Source: Allobosea sp.
GTDB taxonomy: Bacteria > Pseudomonadota > Alphaproteobacteria > Rhizobiales > Beijerinckiaceae
Assembly (NCBI RefSeq): GCF_017308075.1
Contig: NZ_JAFKFX010000031.1
Location: forward strand, 62,001-126,000
Direction: 5' to 3'
DNA: 64,000 nt
Position numbers and translations under genes: made by a program. Shown piece by piece: positions 43,431 through 52,481 of the stretch (position 1 is the first letter of the stretch; each line of letters starts with the position of its first letter). The notes under the pieces are model-generated. The model did not search any database, had not been told where the DNA came from, and saw only the letters and a list, made by a program, of their open reading frames with translations.

Positions 43431-43530
43431 CCGTCATGCTCGCCCTTGTGGCGAGCATCCACGCCTTGAACACTGTGCTCGATCAGCGAAGCGAAGACGT
43501 TGATGGTCGGGACAAGCCCGACCATGGCGG
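43431..43530. repeat. Composite palindromic repeat in the gap after the GST gene
   Basis: The element begins CCGTCATGCTCG and ends CGACCATGGCGG. It contains two hairpins: ATGCTCG/CGAGCAT (43436-43458) and ATGGTCGGG-acaag-CCCGACCAT (43503-43525). The style matches 50519-50553 (CATGCTCGGG) and REP-like elements common between genes of Rhizobiales. Confidence 0.6.
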
Positions 43531-43554
43531 CTGACCGGGCCAAGCGGACTTAAG

Positions 43555-43926
43555 TCAATTGCTCCGCGACCATTTCACCGAGCGGCAGATCAGCCCGCCC
43601 ATGACGCAGCCGGCCGTGGTCAGCGTGTCCCCGGAAAGGTTCATCGTCCCCGAATAGGTCTTGCCGTCCTCGGGATTGAACGCACTGCCGCTCCATTTTC
43701 CGGCACCTGACGGCTTCATGTCGTAGAAGATGCGCTGGCCCAGCTTGGCCGGTCCGCTGCTGTCCTTGAGCCAGGAGATCGTGCCGCAGACCGCCTCGCC
43801 GCATTTGGCGAGGCGCACCTTGGAAGCGCCGCTGTCGCGCAGCCAGGTACCGGTGACCTCCTGGGCGAGGGACGGGGTGGCGAATATGGCGAGTGCCGCG
43901 GCGATCGCGAACGGGCGAAGGCTCAT
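43555..43926 (-). CDS. DUF2147 domain-containing exported protein
   Basis: A 123-residue protein with a signal peptide (MSLRPFAIAAALAIFATPSL, cleavage after LAQ) and the DUF2147 pattern: VTGTWLRDSGASKVRL, CGEAVCGTISWLKDSS, WSGSAFNPEDGKTYSGTMNL and TAGCVMGGLICRSVKW. Four conserved cysteines could form disulfides. DUF2147 proteins are small periplasmic lipocalin-like proteins of unknown function. Confidence 0.88.
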   Translation of the reverse strand: MSLRPFAIAAALAIFATPSLAQEVTGTWLRDSGASKVRLAKCGEAVCGTISWLKDSSGPAKLGQRIFYDMKPSGAGKWSGSAFNPEDGKTYSGTMNLSGDTLTTAGCVMGGLICRSVKWSRSN

Positions 43927-44295
43927 GACGTTCCTCCTCTGGCAGTGACCAGCGTTGATCGCATGGTTCAGATATAAACTATATCCGAGACCGAATTGGC
44001 TTCAAGAGGGCGAGCCGGATGGCGCTGCGTCCCTCGCCAGCTCTCGGTGAATGGCCGAGAGGGTGAATCCTCCGTCAATGCCTGCCGCTGCGTAACTTTT
44101 CGAGGGCGTTGAAATCATTCGCTGTTTCGGCGCGGAAGACTGAATTGAGTGTTGATTTAACCGCGCGCTTACGAGTCGTTGAGCTTCGATTCATCGCGAA
44201 TTTTAGCGGAGTCTTTTACCGCCTGGCTCGAACCTCCTCATCAAGAAGCGCGGCCCGGGAAGGGTCGGGCCACGGTGAAAACAGGGTGGTTTGTC
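43927..44295. other. Divergent intergenic region with GATATA-AAC-TATATC palindrome
   Basis: About 370 bases between the DUF2147 gene and the Sel1-like gene. A 15-bp perfect palindrome, GATATA-aac-TATATC, lies at 43971-43985, 45 bases upstream of the DUF2147 start, and could be an operator. An in-frame extension of the Sel1-like ORF begins at 44179 but lacks a ribosome site. No RNA gene is seen. Confidence 0.45.
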
Positions 44296-44565
44296 ATGGC
44301 ACGCATGGAGATGAGCGCGATCCCGGCCTCGCTGGCGATCCCGATGGAAGCCTCGGCCGAGGCCTATTACGAGCTCGGCCTGATGCACGCCGCCGGCCGC
44401 ACGGCCCCGGTCGATCTGGTCGCCGCGCAGAAATGGTTCAACGTCGCGCTCGCCAAGGGTTGCAGTCGTGCCGCCGCCCACCGTGCCGAGCTGGCCCAGG
44501 AGATGAGCCGCGAGGAGGTCGCCGAGGCGCTGCGCGAGGCGCGCAGGTTCCTGACCCGGCACTGA
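44296..44565 (+). CDS. Small Sel1-like repeat protein
   Basis: An 89-residue protein: MARMEMSAIPASLAIPMEAS followed by a single Sel1/TPR-like repeat (AEAYYELGLMHAAGRTAPVD, then LVAAQKWFNVALAKGCSRAA). It lacks a signal peptide. Short one-repeat proteins of this type are common in Rhizobiales, with no defined function. ATG 44296 is chosen because the upstream extension (from 44179) does not resemble the repeat. Confidence 0.75.
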   Translation: MARMEMSAIPASLAIPMEASAEAYYELGLMHAAGRTAPVDLVAAQKWFNVALAKGCSRAAAHRAELAQEMSREEVAEALREARRFLTRH

Positions 44566-44605
44566 GGATCAGGCCAGGTCGGGCGATCGGGTGCGTGCGA
44601 TTTTT

Positions 44606-44660
44606 GAGCCCTCATCCTGAGGAACGATCGTAGGAGCGCGGCTCCTCAGGATGAGGGCTC
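44606..44660. repeat. Inverted repeat with 18-bp arms (REP-like)
   Basis: GAGCCCTCATCCTGAGGA (44606-44623) and TCCTCAGGATGAGGGCTC (44643-44660) are exact inverted copies. It lies between the Sel1-like gene and ndk. The CCTCATCCTGAGGA unit is a frequent interspersed palindrome in Rhizobiales genomes and might end transcription before ndk. Confidence 0.8.
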
Positions 44661-44761
44661 GACGGACAGTTGCGATCCAAGCCGTCGCAGCCTTGTGGCC
44701 GGCGGAGGGCGCCGCTATAAGCGCGCCGCATTCTCCCGATTTTGCCCCAAGGATTACAACG

Positions 44762-45184
44762 ATGGCTGTCCAGCGTACCTTTTCCATTCTCAAGCCCGAT
44801 GCGACGCGTCGCAATCTCACGGGCGCGGTCAATGCGGTCATCGAGAAGGCCGGCCTGCGCATCGTCGCGCAGAAGCGCATCCAGATGACCAAGGCCCAGG
44901 CCGAGACCTTCTACGCCGTCCACAGCGCGCGTCCCTTCTTCGGCGAGCTCGTCGAGTTCATGACCTCCGGCCCGGTCGTCGTGCAGGTCCTCGAAGGCGA
45001 GAACGCCATCGCCGCCTATCGCGAGGTGATGGGCGCCACCAACCCGGCCAACGCCGCCGAGGGCACCGTCCGCAAGCTCTTCGCCGAGTCGGTCGGCGAG
45101 AACACCGTCCATGGCTCGGACGCCCCGGAGACCGCCGCGATCGAGATCGCCCAGTTCTTCTCGGGCAACGAGATCGTCGGCTGA
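44762..45184 (+). CDS. ndk: Nucleoside diphosphate kinase
   Basis: A 140-residue NDK, the exact usual length. [17 protein letters not shown] begins the fold, [19 protein letters not shown] follows, and [20 protein letters not shown] holds the catalytic His (NxxHGSD). It transfers gamma-phosphate among nucleoside di- and triphosphates. ATG 44762 follows AAGGATTACAACG. A strong terminator follows. Confidence 0.97.
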   Translation: MAVQRTFSILKPDATRRNLTGAVNAVIEKAGLRIVAQKRIQMTKAQAETFYAVHSARPFFGELVEFMTSGPVVVQVLEGENAIAAYREVMGATNPANAAEGTVRKLFAESVGENTVHGSDAPETAAIEIAQFFSGNEIVG

Positions 45185-45216
45185 GCCGATCGCCTTTCAG
45201 GCGTCGATAACAAGAA

Positions 45217-45245
45217 GGGCGGGTCCGCGAGGGCCCGCCCTTTCT
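45217..45245 (+). terminator. Rho-independent terminator of ndk
   Basis: GGGCGGGTCC and GGGCCCGCCC pair with one G-T wobble around a GCGA tetraloop, followed by TTTCT. Confidence 0.85.
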
Positions 45246-45293
45246 GTATCTGCCACCATCCCTGACGAGACGGCGGAATGTCCGGCGATCAGG

Positions 45294-46118
45294 CTAATTG
45301 AAGCCGAGATCGAAGGCGTAGGTCGCGGAGATGCCGACCGTGATCGAGTCGCGCGAGCCATAGGTCTTGACGATCGGCGCCTTGGCGGCGTCGCCCACCA
45401 GGTGCTTGTACTCGACATAGGCGGTGGTCTGGAGCTTGTCGCTCCAGGCATAGGTCGCCTGGGCGATCGCGCCGACCGAATGGACGCCGGTGTTGAAGCG
45501 TTGCAGCAGGCCACCATTGCCGGCCCAGGCGCCGCCGAAATAGGTGCGGACATAATCGGCGCTCGCAATGGTCATGCGCGGGCCGGCACCGATCGACCAG
45601 GCGCCGATGCGCTGGAAGGCCTCGACCTTGACCTCGGCGACGACGCCGTCATGCGCGACGATGCCGCGGCGCAGATCGACACGGCCGCGCAGCCAGGAGG
45701 TCGGGTAGAATTCGGCGAAGACGCCGCCCTCGCCGCCGAACTTGGTGTCGGGAACGCCGGTGATGCGCAGCGCCGCATTGGTGCTGGCCTTGCGCTCCCA
45801 GAGCAGATTGCCGGAGAAGCCGACGCGCCAGGCCTTGCCGGAGAAGAAGCCGATGCTGATCGCATCGTCCTCGGCCGACCACCAGGTGCTCCTGGTGCCG
45901 CGCCCGAGCGAGATGATGCCGCGCGGCCGGAAGATGTAGTCGTTGGAGCCGACATAGTCGGGCTGATAGCGCAGGCCGGCACCCAGCGTCAGATGCCAGT
46001 TCTGGGCCGATTCAGGCGAGGTGTACTGGGTGTATTCCGGAGATTGTGCCTTTGCCGGAGCCGCAAGCACGGAAGCCAGGCCGACGAGGCCAGCAAGGAA
46101 CGCAACGCAACGCATCAT
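45294..46118 (-). CDS. MipA/OmpV family outer-membrane protein
   Basis: A 274-residue exported protein. The signal peptide (MMRCVAFLAGLVGLASVLAA, cleavage near KAQS) is followed by alternating hydrophobic/polar beta strands, for example WHLTLGAGLRYQPDYVGSND and FRPRGIISLGRGTRSTW, and it ends with a strand and terminal aromatic region (ITVGISATYAFDLGFN), as required for BAM recognition. The family has been linked to the outer-membrane scaffold for murein enzymes and to antibiotic tolerance. Either of the two Met codons at 46115 or 46118 may start. Confidence 0.85.
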   Translation of the reverse strand: MMRCVAFLAGLVGLASVLAAPAKAQSPEYTQYTSPESAQNWHLTLGAGLRYQPDYVGSNDYIFRPRGIISLGRGTRSTWWSAEDDAISIGFFSGKAWRVGFSGNLLWERKASTNAALRITGVPDTKFGGEGGVFAEFYPTSWLRGRVDLRRGIVAHDGVVAEVKVEAFQRIGAWSIGAGPRMTIASADYVRTYFGGAWAGNGGLLQRFNTGVHSVGAIAQATYAWSDKLQTTAYVEYKHLVGDAAKAPIVKTYGSRDSITVGISATYAFDLGFN

Positions 46119-46335
46119 CACAACTCCGGCGCCGAGGCGCCCCAAACCAGACCAACGGCGACAATCTGATTCATTAGTCTTAACCCGAGGTTGATGCGCC
46201 GCGTCGGGGCGGGTGGAAAGTTGCTGCCTACCAGAAGAGGTCGATTCGGTGCGAATCGGAACCATGCGCCGTCTCGCCGCCGGCTTTGGCGGGAACGATC
46301 TTCCGCCGAGCCTGGACCTGTTCTAGGAAGGAGGG

Positions 46336-48423
46336 ATGACAGAACTTCCCCGCGTCGAGCGCCTGCCTTCCGTCTGTCCGCATGATTGTCCTTCGGCCTG
46401 TTCGCTGGAGGTCGAGGTCATCGACGGCCGCAGCATCGGCCGTGTCCGTGGCAGCAAGCGCCAGAGCTACACCGACGGGGTGATCTGCGCCAAGGTCGCG
46501 CGTTACGCCGAGCGCATCCACCATCCCGACCGCCTGCTGCATCCGCTGCGGCGTGTCGGGCCCAAGGGTTCGGGCGCCTTCGAGCGCATCTCCTGGGACG
46601 AGGCGCTGGACGAGGTCGCCGAGCGCTTCCTCGCGCTGGAGGCGCAGTTCGGCGCCGATACGATCTGGCCCTATTACTATGCTGGTACGATGGGGCTGGT
46701 GATGCGCGACGGCATCAACCGCCTGCGCCATGCCAAGCGTTATTCCGGCCAGTTCTCGACGATCTGCACCACATCGGCCTGGACCGGCTACATCGCCGGC
46801 ACGGGCCGGCTCGCCGGTTCCGATCCGCGCGAGATGGCCAAGTCCGACTGCGTCGTGATCTGGGGCACCAACCCGGTGCACACTCAGGTCAACGTCATGC
46901 ACCACGCGGTCAAGGCCCGTAAGGAACGCGGCGCCAAGATCGTGGCGATCGACATCTACCGCAACGCCACCATCGACCAGGCCGATCTCGGCCTCGTGCT
47001 GCGTCCGGGCACGGATGGCGCGCTCGCCTGCGGCGTTATGCATGCGCTGTTTCGCGACGGGCTGGCCGACCGCGACTATCTCGCCCGCTTCACCGATGCG
47101 CCCGAGGAAATGGAAGCCCATCTGGCGACGCGCACGCCGGAATGGGCGGCGGCGATCACCGGTCTTTCGGTCGCGGAGATCGAGGCCTTCGCCCAGCTCG
47201 TCGGCACGCGCAAGCGCAGCTATTTCCGGCTCGGCTATGGCTTTGCGCGCCAGCGCAATGGCGCCGTCAATATGCATGCGGCGCTCTGCGTGCCGGCTGT
47301 CACCGGTGCCTGGCAGCATGAGGGCGGCGGCGCCTTCCACTCGAACAGCGGCGTCTACAAATGGCGCAAGGGCCTGATCGAGGGGCTCGACAAGGCCGAC
47401 CCGAAGACCCGCCAGCTCGACCAGTCGCAGATCGGCCGCATCCTGACAGGGGATGCTGCGGCGCTGCGACAGGGCCAGCCGGTCCGGGCGCTGTTCATCC
47501 AGAATACCAACCCGGTCACGGTCGCGCCCGAGCAGGAGCTGGTGAAGCGCGGCTTCGCCCGCGACGATCTCTTCACCGTCGTGCACGAGCAGTTCATGAC
47601 CGAGACGGCCGCCATGGCCGACATCGTACTGCCGGCGACGCAGTTCATGGAGCATGACGACCTCTATCAGGGGGGCGGCCACCAGCACATCATGTGGGGC
47701 GGCAAGCTGATCGACCCGCCGGGCGAGTGCCGCTCGAACCATGAGGTGATCTGCGCCCTGGCCCAGCGCCTCGGCGCCGAGCATCGCGGCTTTTCGCTGA
47801 GCCCGCGCGAGATCGTCGACTGGACCTTGCAGCAGACCGGGCGCGGTACGCTCGAGGAGCTGATCGCCAGCGAATTCCACGACATCCAGCCAGATTTTGA
47901 GGCCGCGCATTATCTCAAGGGCTTCGGCTGGCCGGATGGCCGATTCCGCTTCAAGCCGGATTGGAGCAAGGTCCCCAACAGCAATGCCGGCCTCGCAGGC
48001 CCGCATGCCACGATCCCGGCCATGCCTGACCATTGGAACGTGATCGAGGCCGCCGATGCCGAGCATCCTTTCCGGCTTGCGACCAGCCCGGCCCGCAACT
48101 TCCTGAACTCATCCTTCACGGAGACGCCGACCGCGCGCAAGAAGGAGGGCGGACCGACCCTGATGCTGCATCCCGACGATGCGGCTGGACTCGGCATCGT
48201 CCAGGGCGACGCCATCCTGGTCGGCAACCGCCGCGGCGAGGTCCATCTCGACGCCGTGCTGTTCGACGGGTTGGTACGCGGCGTCGTCATCGCCGAGTCG
48301 ATCTGGCCGAACGGCGCCCATCGCGGCGGCCGCGGCATCAACACCTTGACCGGCGCGGACTCGATCGCACCTTTCGGCGGTGCCGCCTTCCACGACAACA
48401 GGGTCTGGATTCGCAAACTGTGA
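46336..48423 (+). CDS. Molybdopterin-dependent oxidoreductase (DMSO reductase family, BisC-like)
   Basis: A 695-residue protein. The N-terminal SVCPHDCPSACSLEVEV with the later GVICAKV gives Cys14, Cys18, Cys22 and Cys51 as probable 4Fe-4S ligands. The catalytic part has TTSAWTGYIAGTG and CVVIWGTNPVHTQVNVMHH for MGD binding, and a terminal MGD-binding domain (NFLNSSFTETPTARK). No Tat signal is present, so it is cytoplasmic. Substrate unknown. A perfect AAGGAGGG precedes ATG 46336. Molybdate for it could come from the modABC/mop system in the same window. Confidence 0.88.
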   Translation: MTELPRVERLPSVCPHDCPSACSLEVEVIDGRSIGRVRGSKRQSYTDGVICAKVARYAERIHHPDRLLHPLRRVGPKGSGAFERISWDEALDEVAERFLALEAQFGADTIWPYYYAGTMGLVMRDGINRLRHAKRYSGQFSTICTTSAWTGYIAGTGRLAGSDPREMAKSDCVVIWGTNPVHTQVNVMHHAVKARKERGAKIVAIDIYRNATIDQADLGLVLRPGTDGALACGVMHALFRDGLADRDYLARFTDAPEEMEAHLATRTPEWAAAITGLSVAEIEAFAQLVGTRKRSYFRLGYGFARQRNGAVNMHAALCVPAVTGAWQHEGGGAFHSNSGVYKWRKGLIEGLDKADPKTRQLDQSQIGRILTGDAAALRQGQPVRALFIQNTNPVTVAPEQELVKRGFARDDLFTVVHEQFMTETAAMADIVLPATQFMEHDDLYQGGGHQHIMWGGKLIDPPGECRSNHEVICALAQRLGAEHRGFSLSPREIVDWTLQQTGRGTLEELIASEFHDIQPDFEAAHYLKGFGWPDGRFRFKPDWSKVPNSNAGLAGPHATIPAMPDHWNVIEAADAEHPFRLATSPARNFLNSSFTETPTARKKEGGPTLMLHPDDAAGLGIVQGDAILVGNRRGEVHLDAVLFDGLVRGVVIAESIWPNGAHRGGRGINTLTGADSIAPFGGAAFHDNRVWIRKL

Positions 48424-48544
48424 CCTTTGCGTCATTGCTTTTTTGCTGGTGCTGTGGACCATCCGTTGCTGCGTAGGCGGGTCATTCAAGAGCGGATTCG
48501 GGACTTTCGCTCGGGCTGCGCCGCGAAGACGGAACGGTTCGACA

Positions 48545-48907
48545 ATGATCACGCGGCGGGTTGGAGCGGCCTTTTGGGTCGCCGGGTTGTCCATGCTGGT
48601 TTCGGCGCAGGTGGCGTTCGCCGCCGCTGGCACGAGCGCCTTGCCGCCCCCTGATCCGACCGCCAAGAACCTGACGCCCTACATGATTCAGCTGCGGGCC
48701 TTCGATGCCTGCCTCGTCACCCAGTCGCGGCTGATGAACACGACCCGCGAGGCGGTGCACTCGCCCTGCAGCTGCTATGCCAAGGGCACGGTCAATTCCA
48801 TGACCAAGGACGAGATCCAGGCCTTTCGCGAGACCGGCTACTTCAACGATTCCGCCCGCGCCAAGGGCTATGAATTCATCGACCGCTGCAAGTTGCAGCG
48901 GCCCTGA
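48545..48907 (+). CDS. Small exported hypothetical protein with conserved cysteines
   Basis: A 120-residue protein. The signal peptide MITRRVGAAFWVAGLSMLVS ends about FAAAG; the mature part has Cys in RAFDACLVTQ, SPCSCYAKG and FIDRCKLQRP, four in all, so two disulfides are possible. I do not recognise the family. ATG 48545 gives the signal peptide; the frame is open upstream to 48380. Confidence 0.7.
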   Translation: MITRRVGAAFWVAGLSMLVSAQVAFAAAGTSALPPPDPTAKNLTPYMIQLRAFDACLVTQSRLMNTTREAVHSPCSCYAKGTVNSMTKDEIQAFRETGYFNDSARAKGYEFIDRCKLQRP

Positions 48908-48919
48908 AGCAGGCTGTGG

Positions 48920-49639
48920 TCAGGCCGGCGCGCTCTCCGCGTCGACCTTGAAATAGCGCTCGCGCATCCGGCCGGCATAGGCGACGAGGTTGGGATGCTC
49001 GATGAGCGCCGCGCGCAGCGGTGACTCGAAGGTTTCGCACAGCCCGCCGATCATGAAGGCGCCGAGCGTCGCGTCGCCGCCGCAAGGATCGGGCCCGGTG
49101 AGGTAAGGCTTACCGCCGAGCAGGCCCGAGAGCGAGCCCAGTGCCTGCCGCGCCAGCACCAGACGCTCGGCATCGCTGTGCCGGCCGATGCCCTGGCCAT
49201 GCAGGTCGCGGCGAACCTGGCGCTTGACCATGGCGATGACCAGCGGGCGCAGGGGCGTCGGTACGGCACTGAAGAAGTGGCGCGGTCCGCGGTCGAAATT
49301 CGCGGCGTCGGCCCAGCGTTCCTGGACGATATGCCAATAGAGGTGGTCCTCCAGCATCTTCTCGACCGCCCAGGCGAGGCCACGCTGCTCGGCGCTGAGT
49401 CCGTGATCGAAATCGATGCCGTGCTTGCGCTCGAGATGCAGCCGGATGAAGCTGGTATCGGGGATGACCTCGCCCTCATCGACCAGCACCGGGAACTTGC
49501 CCTTCGGCGCCTTGCGCAGATTGCCGCGGACCCGACGATAGGGCAGCCTCGACATCTCCATCAGGATGATGGCCTTGGTACAGAACGGGCTGGGGTCAGG
49601 CAGGCCGAAGCCGGGCCCAAAGACGTGCAGTTCCAGCAT
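48920..49639 (-). CDS. Glutathione S-transferase family protein (metaxin-like N-domain)
   Basis: A 239-residue protein. An N-terminal glutaredoxin-like domain (LPDPSPFCTKAIILMEMSRL, KGKFPVLVDEGEVIPDTSFI) is followed by an all-helical domain (HLYWHIVQERWADAANFDRG, SLSGLLGGKPYLTGPDPCGG). The SPFCTKA start is typical of the metaxin/FAXC-type GST branch. ATG 49639 is preceded by AGGAGATTTC on the minus strand. It is divergent from a WYL regulator gene with a palindrome between, so its regulation is probably local. Confidence 0.85.
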   Translation of the reverse strand: MLELHVFGPGFGLPDPSPFCTKAIILMEMSRLPYRRVRGNLRKAPKGKFPVLVDEGEVIPDTSFIRLHLERKHGIDFDHGLSAEQRGLAWAVEKMLEDHLYWHIVQERWADAANFDRGPRHFFSAVPTPLRPLVIAMVKRQVRRDLHGQGIGRHSDAERLVLARQALGSLSGLLGGKPYLTGPDPCGGDATLGAFMIGGLCETFESPLRAALIEHPNLVAYAGRMRERYFKVDAESAPA

Positions 49640-49699
49640 GAAATCTCCTCGAAACACCGCTGCCCCGGCTCGGCCGGCCACCATACTGCTGCCACGCTG

Positions 49700-49716
49700 C
49701 TGACAATGATTGTCAG
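49700..49716. promoter_or_regulatory. 17-bp perfect palindrome between GST and WYL-regulator genes
   Basis: CTGACAAT-G-ATTGTCAG is perfectly palindromic and sits between the divergent starts at 49639 and 49771, a natural operator for the adjacent WYL/YafY-type regulator. Confidence 0.65.
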
Positions 49717-49770
49717 GGCATCTGCGGCAGAGTGACGCTAATCCATCTTTCCCGAAGCGGAAGCCCCGTC

Positions 49771-50508
49771 ATGCAACGCGCTGAACGTTTGCTCGATCTG
49801 ATCCAGGGGCTGCGCCGTCGCCGCCGCCCTGTTACCGCCGAGACGCTGGCCTCCGAGCTCGATGTCTCCGTGCGCACCGTCTATCGCGACATTGCCGCGC
49901 TGCTGCGCCAGGGCGTCCCGGTGCGCGGCGAGGCCGGCATCGGCTATGTCCTCGATGCCGGCTTCGACCTGCCGCCGCTGATGTTCTCTCCCGACGAGAT
50001 CGAGGCCGTGCTGGTCGGCATGCGCTGGCTCTCCGAGCGCGCCGACCCGACGCTGGCGCGCGCTGCCGAGGATGTCGTCTCGAAGGTCGCGGCGGTGCTG
50101 CCGGCGCATCTGCGCCCGATCCTGCTCGATGGGGCGCTGTTCGCGCCGGCCTATTGCAAGGACATGGTCGTCGATCAGGTCGATGTCGCGGCCGTCCGTG
50201 CCGCGATCCGCAATGGCCGCAAGCTCGAGATCAGCTATCGCGACGAGGCCGGCAATCCGTCGAGCCGGGTGATCTGGCCGATCGGCCTGACCTTCTTCGA
50301 GCGCGTGCGCATGGTCATCGCCTGGTGCGAGCTACGGCAGGCCTTCCGCCATTTCCGCACCGACCGCATCGCCGAGCTGACGGCGCGCGAGGAGCGCTAT
50401 CCGGCGAGACGGGCCGACCTGTTCCGCCGCTGGCAGAAGGAGGAGCAGGAGGTTGCGGCGCGGCGCGCGCTGGAGCAACAGGCCGCGATGGTGGCGAGCG
50501 TTCAGTAG
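49771..50508 (+). CDS. YafY/DeoR-type HTH regulator with WYL domain
   Basis: A 245-residue regulator. The DNA-binding part reads MQRAERLLDLIQGLRRRRRP followed by SVRTVYRDIAALLRQGVPV and GEAGIGYVLDAGFDLPPL, typical of the YafY family; the WYL-like ligand domain follows (RKLEISYRDEAGNPSSRVIW, then WCELRQAFRHFRTDRI). ATG 49771 is selected for GGAAG upstream; GTG 49732 is also in frame. The neighbouring divergent GST gene is the likely target. Confidence 0.88.
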   Translation: MQRAERLLDLIQGLRRRRRPVTAETLASELDVSVRTVYRDIAALLRQGVPVRGEAGIGYVLDAGFDLPPLMFSPDEIEAVLVGMRWLSERADPTLARAAEDVVSKVAAVLPAHLRPILLDGALFAPAYCKDMVVDQVDVAAVRAAIRNGRKLEISYRDEAGNPSSRVIWPIGLTFFERVRMVIAWCELRQAFRHFRTDRIAELTAREERYPARRADLFRRWQKEEQEVAARRALEQQAAMVASVQ

Positions 50509-50518
50509 CAGCAGGGAG

Positions 50519-50553
50519 CCCGTCATGCTCGGGCTCGACCCGAGCATGACGGG
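50519..50553. repeat. Inverted repeat with 15-bp arms (REP-like)
   Basis: CCCGTCATGCTCGGG and CCCGAGCATGACGGG flank a five-base loop. It follows the WYL gene directly and precedes the end of purN, and could end both convergent transcripts. The CATGCTCGGG unit also appears in 43431-43458. Confidence 0.8.
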
Positions 50554-50633
50554 CCGGACGAGGCTCCGGCGCGTGCCGTCTCGTCGTGAGATGCTCGTGT
50601 CTGCGCTTCGCTTCGCCCGCGAATGACGGCCGG

Positions 50634-51257
50634 CTAGGTGTTGGCCGGCGCCTCGTCTTCCAGCTTCGCTGCGCCCGACGCGACAAGCGCCAGCGCCTGC
50701 GGATAGAGGATGTGCTCCTGCTCCAGCACCCGCGCCGACAGGCTCGCCTCGTCGTCTCCGGGCAGCACCGGGACTTTCGCCTGCAGGATGGTCGGGCCGG
50801 CGTCGAGCTCGGGCACGACGAAATGCACGGTGCAGCCATGCTCGGCGACGCCGGCCTCCAGCGCCCGGGCATGGGTATGCGTGCCGCGGAAGTCCGGCAG
50901 CAGGGAAGGGTGGATATTGACCAGCCGCCCCTGCCAGCGCGTCACGAACCAGGGCGTCAGCACGCGCATGAAGCCGGCCAGCGCGACGAGTTCGATCTGG
51001 TTGACGCGCAAGACTTCGTCGAGCTTGCGTTCGAAGGCCTCGCGGTCCTTTCCAAAGGGGCGATGGTCGACGGATGCCGTGGCGATGCCGGCCTGCCGGG
51101 CGCGCTCGAGCCCGCCAGCCTCCGGCAGGTTGGCCGCGACCAGCACGATCTCGGCCGGGAAATCGGCCGCCTGCGCCGCCTCGATCAGGGCGACCATGTT
51201 CGAGCCGCGGCCCGAGATCAGGATCGCGGTGCGGACCCGCCGCGGCGTCGTGCTCAC
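50634..51257 (-). CDS. purN: Phosphoribosylglycinamide formyltransferase PurN
   Basis: A 207-residue PurN. It has [17 protein letters not shown] (N-terminal loop), [36 protein letters not shown] (catalytic Asn-His and formyl-folate site) and [17 protein letters not shown]. It forms formyl-GAR in purine synthesis. GTG 51257 overlaps the purM stop by four bases (GTGA), so translation is coupled to purM. Confidence 0.96.
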   Translation of the reverse strand: MSTTPRRVRTAILISGRGSNMVALIEAAQAADFPAEIVLVAANLPEAGGLERARQAGIATASVDHRPFGKDREAFERKLDEVLRVNQIELVALAGFMRVLTPWFVTRWQGRLVNIHPSLLPDFRGTHTHARALEAGVAEHGCTVHFVVPELDAGPTILQAKVPVLPGDDEASLSARVLEQEHILYPQALALVASGAAKLEDEAPANT

Positions 51258-52324
51258 AGGCTGAGCTTCCCGTGATAGGCGACCTGGCCCTCGCTGCCGG
51301 CCGGCGTGACCTCGCCGAGCCGGACCGGCGCTTCTCCGGCCTCGCGCAGCGCGGCGACGACCGCATCCGCCTCGGCCGCCGAGGCGACCACGATCATGCC
51401 GATGCCGCAATTGAAGGTGCGCAGCATCTCGCGCTCGGCGACGCCGCCGACCTTGGCGAGCCAGCCGAAGACGGCCGGTACCGGGATCGCGGACAGATCG
51501 AGCGCGACGCCGAGATCGTCGGGCAGGACGCGCGGGATGTTGTCGGGGAAGCCGCCGCCGGTGATGTGCGCCAGCGCCTTGATGCCGGGCGCTGCCTTCA
51601 GCGCCTGCAGCAGCGGCCTCACATAGATCCGGGTCGGCGTCAGCAGCGCCTCGGCCAGCGTCAGTTCGGGAGCGAAGGGGGCGGGCGCCTCCCAGGCGAG
51701 GCCGGAGAGCGCGACGATGCGCCGGACCAGCGAGAAGCCGTTGGAGTGGACGCCGGAGGAGGGCAGGCCGAGCACCACGTCGCCTGCCACCAGGTCGGCG
51801 CGGGGCAGCAGCGAGCCGCGCTCGGCGGCGCCGACGGCAAAGCCGGCGAGGTCGTAATCCTTGTCGGCATACATGCCCGGCATCTCGGCGGTCTCGCCGC
51901 CGATCAGGGCGCAGCCGGCCTGGCGGCAGCCGTCGGCGATGCCGCGCACGATCTCGACGCCGGCCTGCGGGTCGAGCTTGCCGGTGGCATAGTAGTCTAG
52001 GAACAGCAGCGGCTCGGCGCCCTGCACGACGAGATCGTTGACGCACATCGCGACGAGGTCGATGCCGATCGTCGAATGCCGGCCGCTCTCGATCGCGATC
52101 TTCACCTTGGTGCCGACGCCGTCATTGGCCGCGACCAGGATCGGGTCGCTGAAGCCCGCCGCCTTCAGGTCGAACAGGCCGCCGAAACCGCCGATCTCGG
52201 CATCCGCGCCCGGACGCCGGGTCGAACGCACCAGAGGCTTGATTGCATCGACCATGGCATTGCCGGCATCGATATCGACGCCCGCCTGCGCATAGGTCAG
52301 CCCGTTGCCGCCTGTCTTGGTCAT
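51254..52324 (-). CDS. purM: Phosphoribosylformylglycinamidine cyclo-ligase PurM
   Basis: A 356-residue Pur[21 protein letters not shown] at the start, then [53 protein letters not shown] and [20 protein letters not shown]. It closes the imidazole ring to AIR. ATG 52324 follows AGGAGCG. PurN follows with a four-base overlap. Confidence 0.97.
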   Translation of the reverse strand: MTKTGGNGLTYAQAGVDIDAGNAMVDAIKPLVRSTRRPGADAEIGGFGGLFDLKAAGFSDPILVAANDGVGTKVKIAIESGRHSTIGIDLVAMCVNDLVVQGAEPLLFLDYYATGKLDPQAGVEIVRGIADGCRQAGCALIGGETAEMPGMYADKDYDLAGFAVGAAERGSLLPRADLVAGDVVLGLPSSGVHSNGFSLVRRIVALSGLAWEAPAPFAPELTLAEALLTPTRIYVRPLLQALKAAPGIKALAHITGGGFPDNIPRVLPDDLGVALDLSAIPVPAVFGWLAKVGGVAEREMLRTFNCGIGMIVVASAAEADAVVAALREAGEAPVRLGEVTPAGSEGQVAYHGKLSL

Positions 52325-52481
52325 GAAACCGCGCTCCTTGCTGTGCGGGGAGCGATAGGCAAGGGCGGCCCCGCTGGCAAGCCGGCAGCGCCTCTTCCGC
52401 GAAAGCGTTTCGCAGTTGTCCCGCACATGCATTAGCCTTCAGTCGTAGTTCCGCTCGAGAACCTGGCGACGAGCCCTGGCG

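Noticed and set aside
43431..50553. CRISPR array suspected from several short palindromes
   Set aside because: The repeats are of different types, far apart, with no regular spacers or cas genes.
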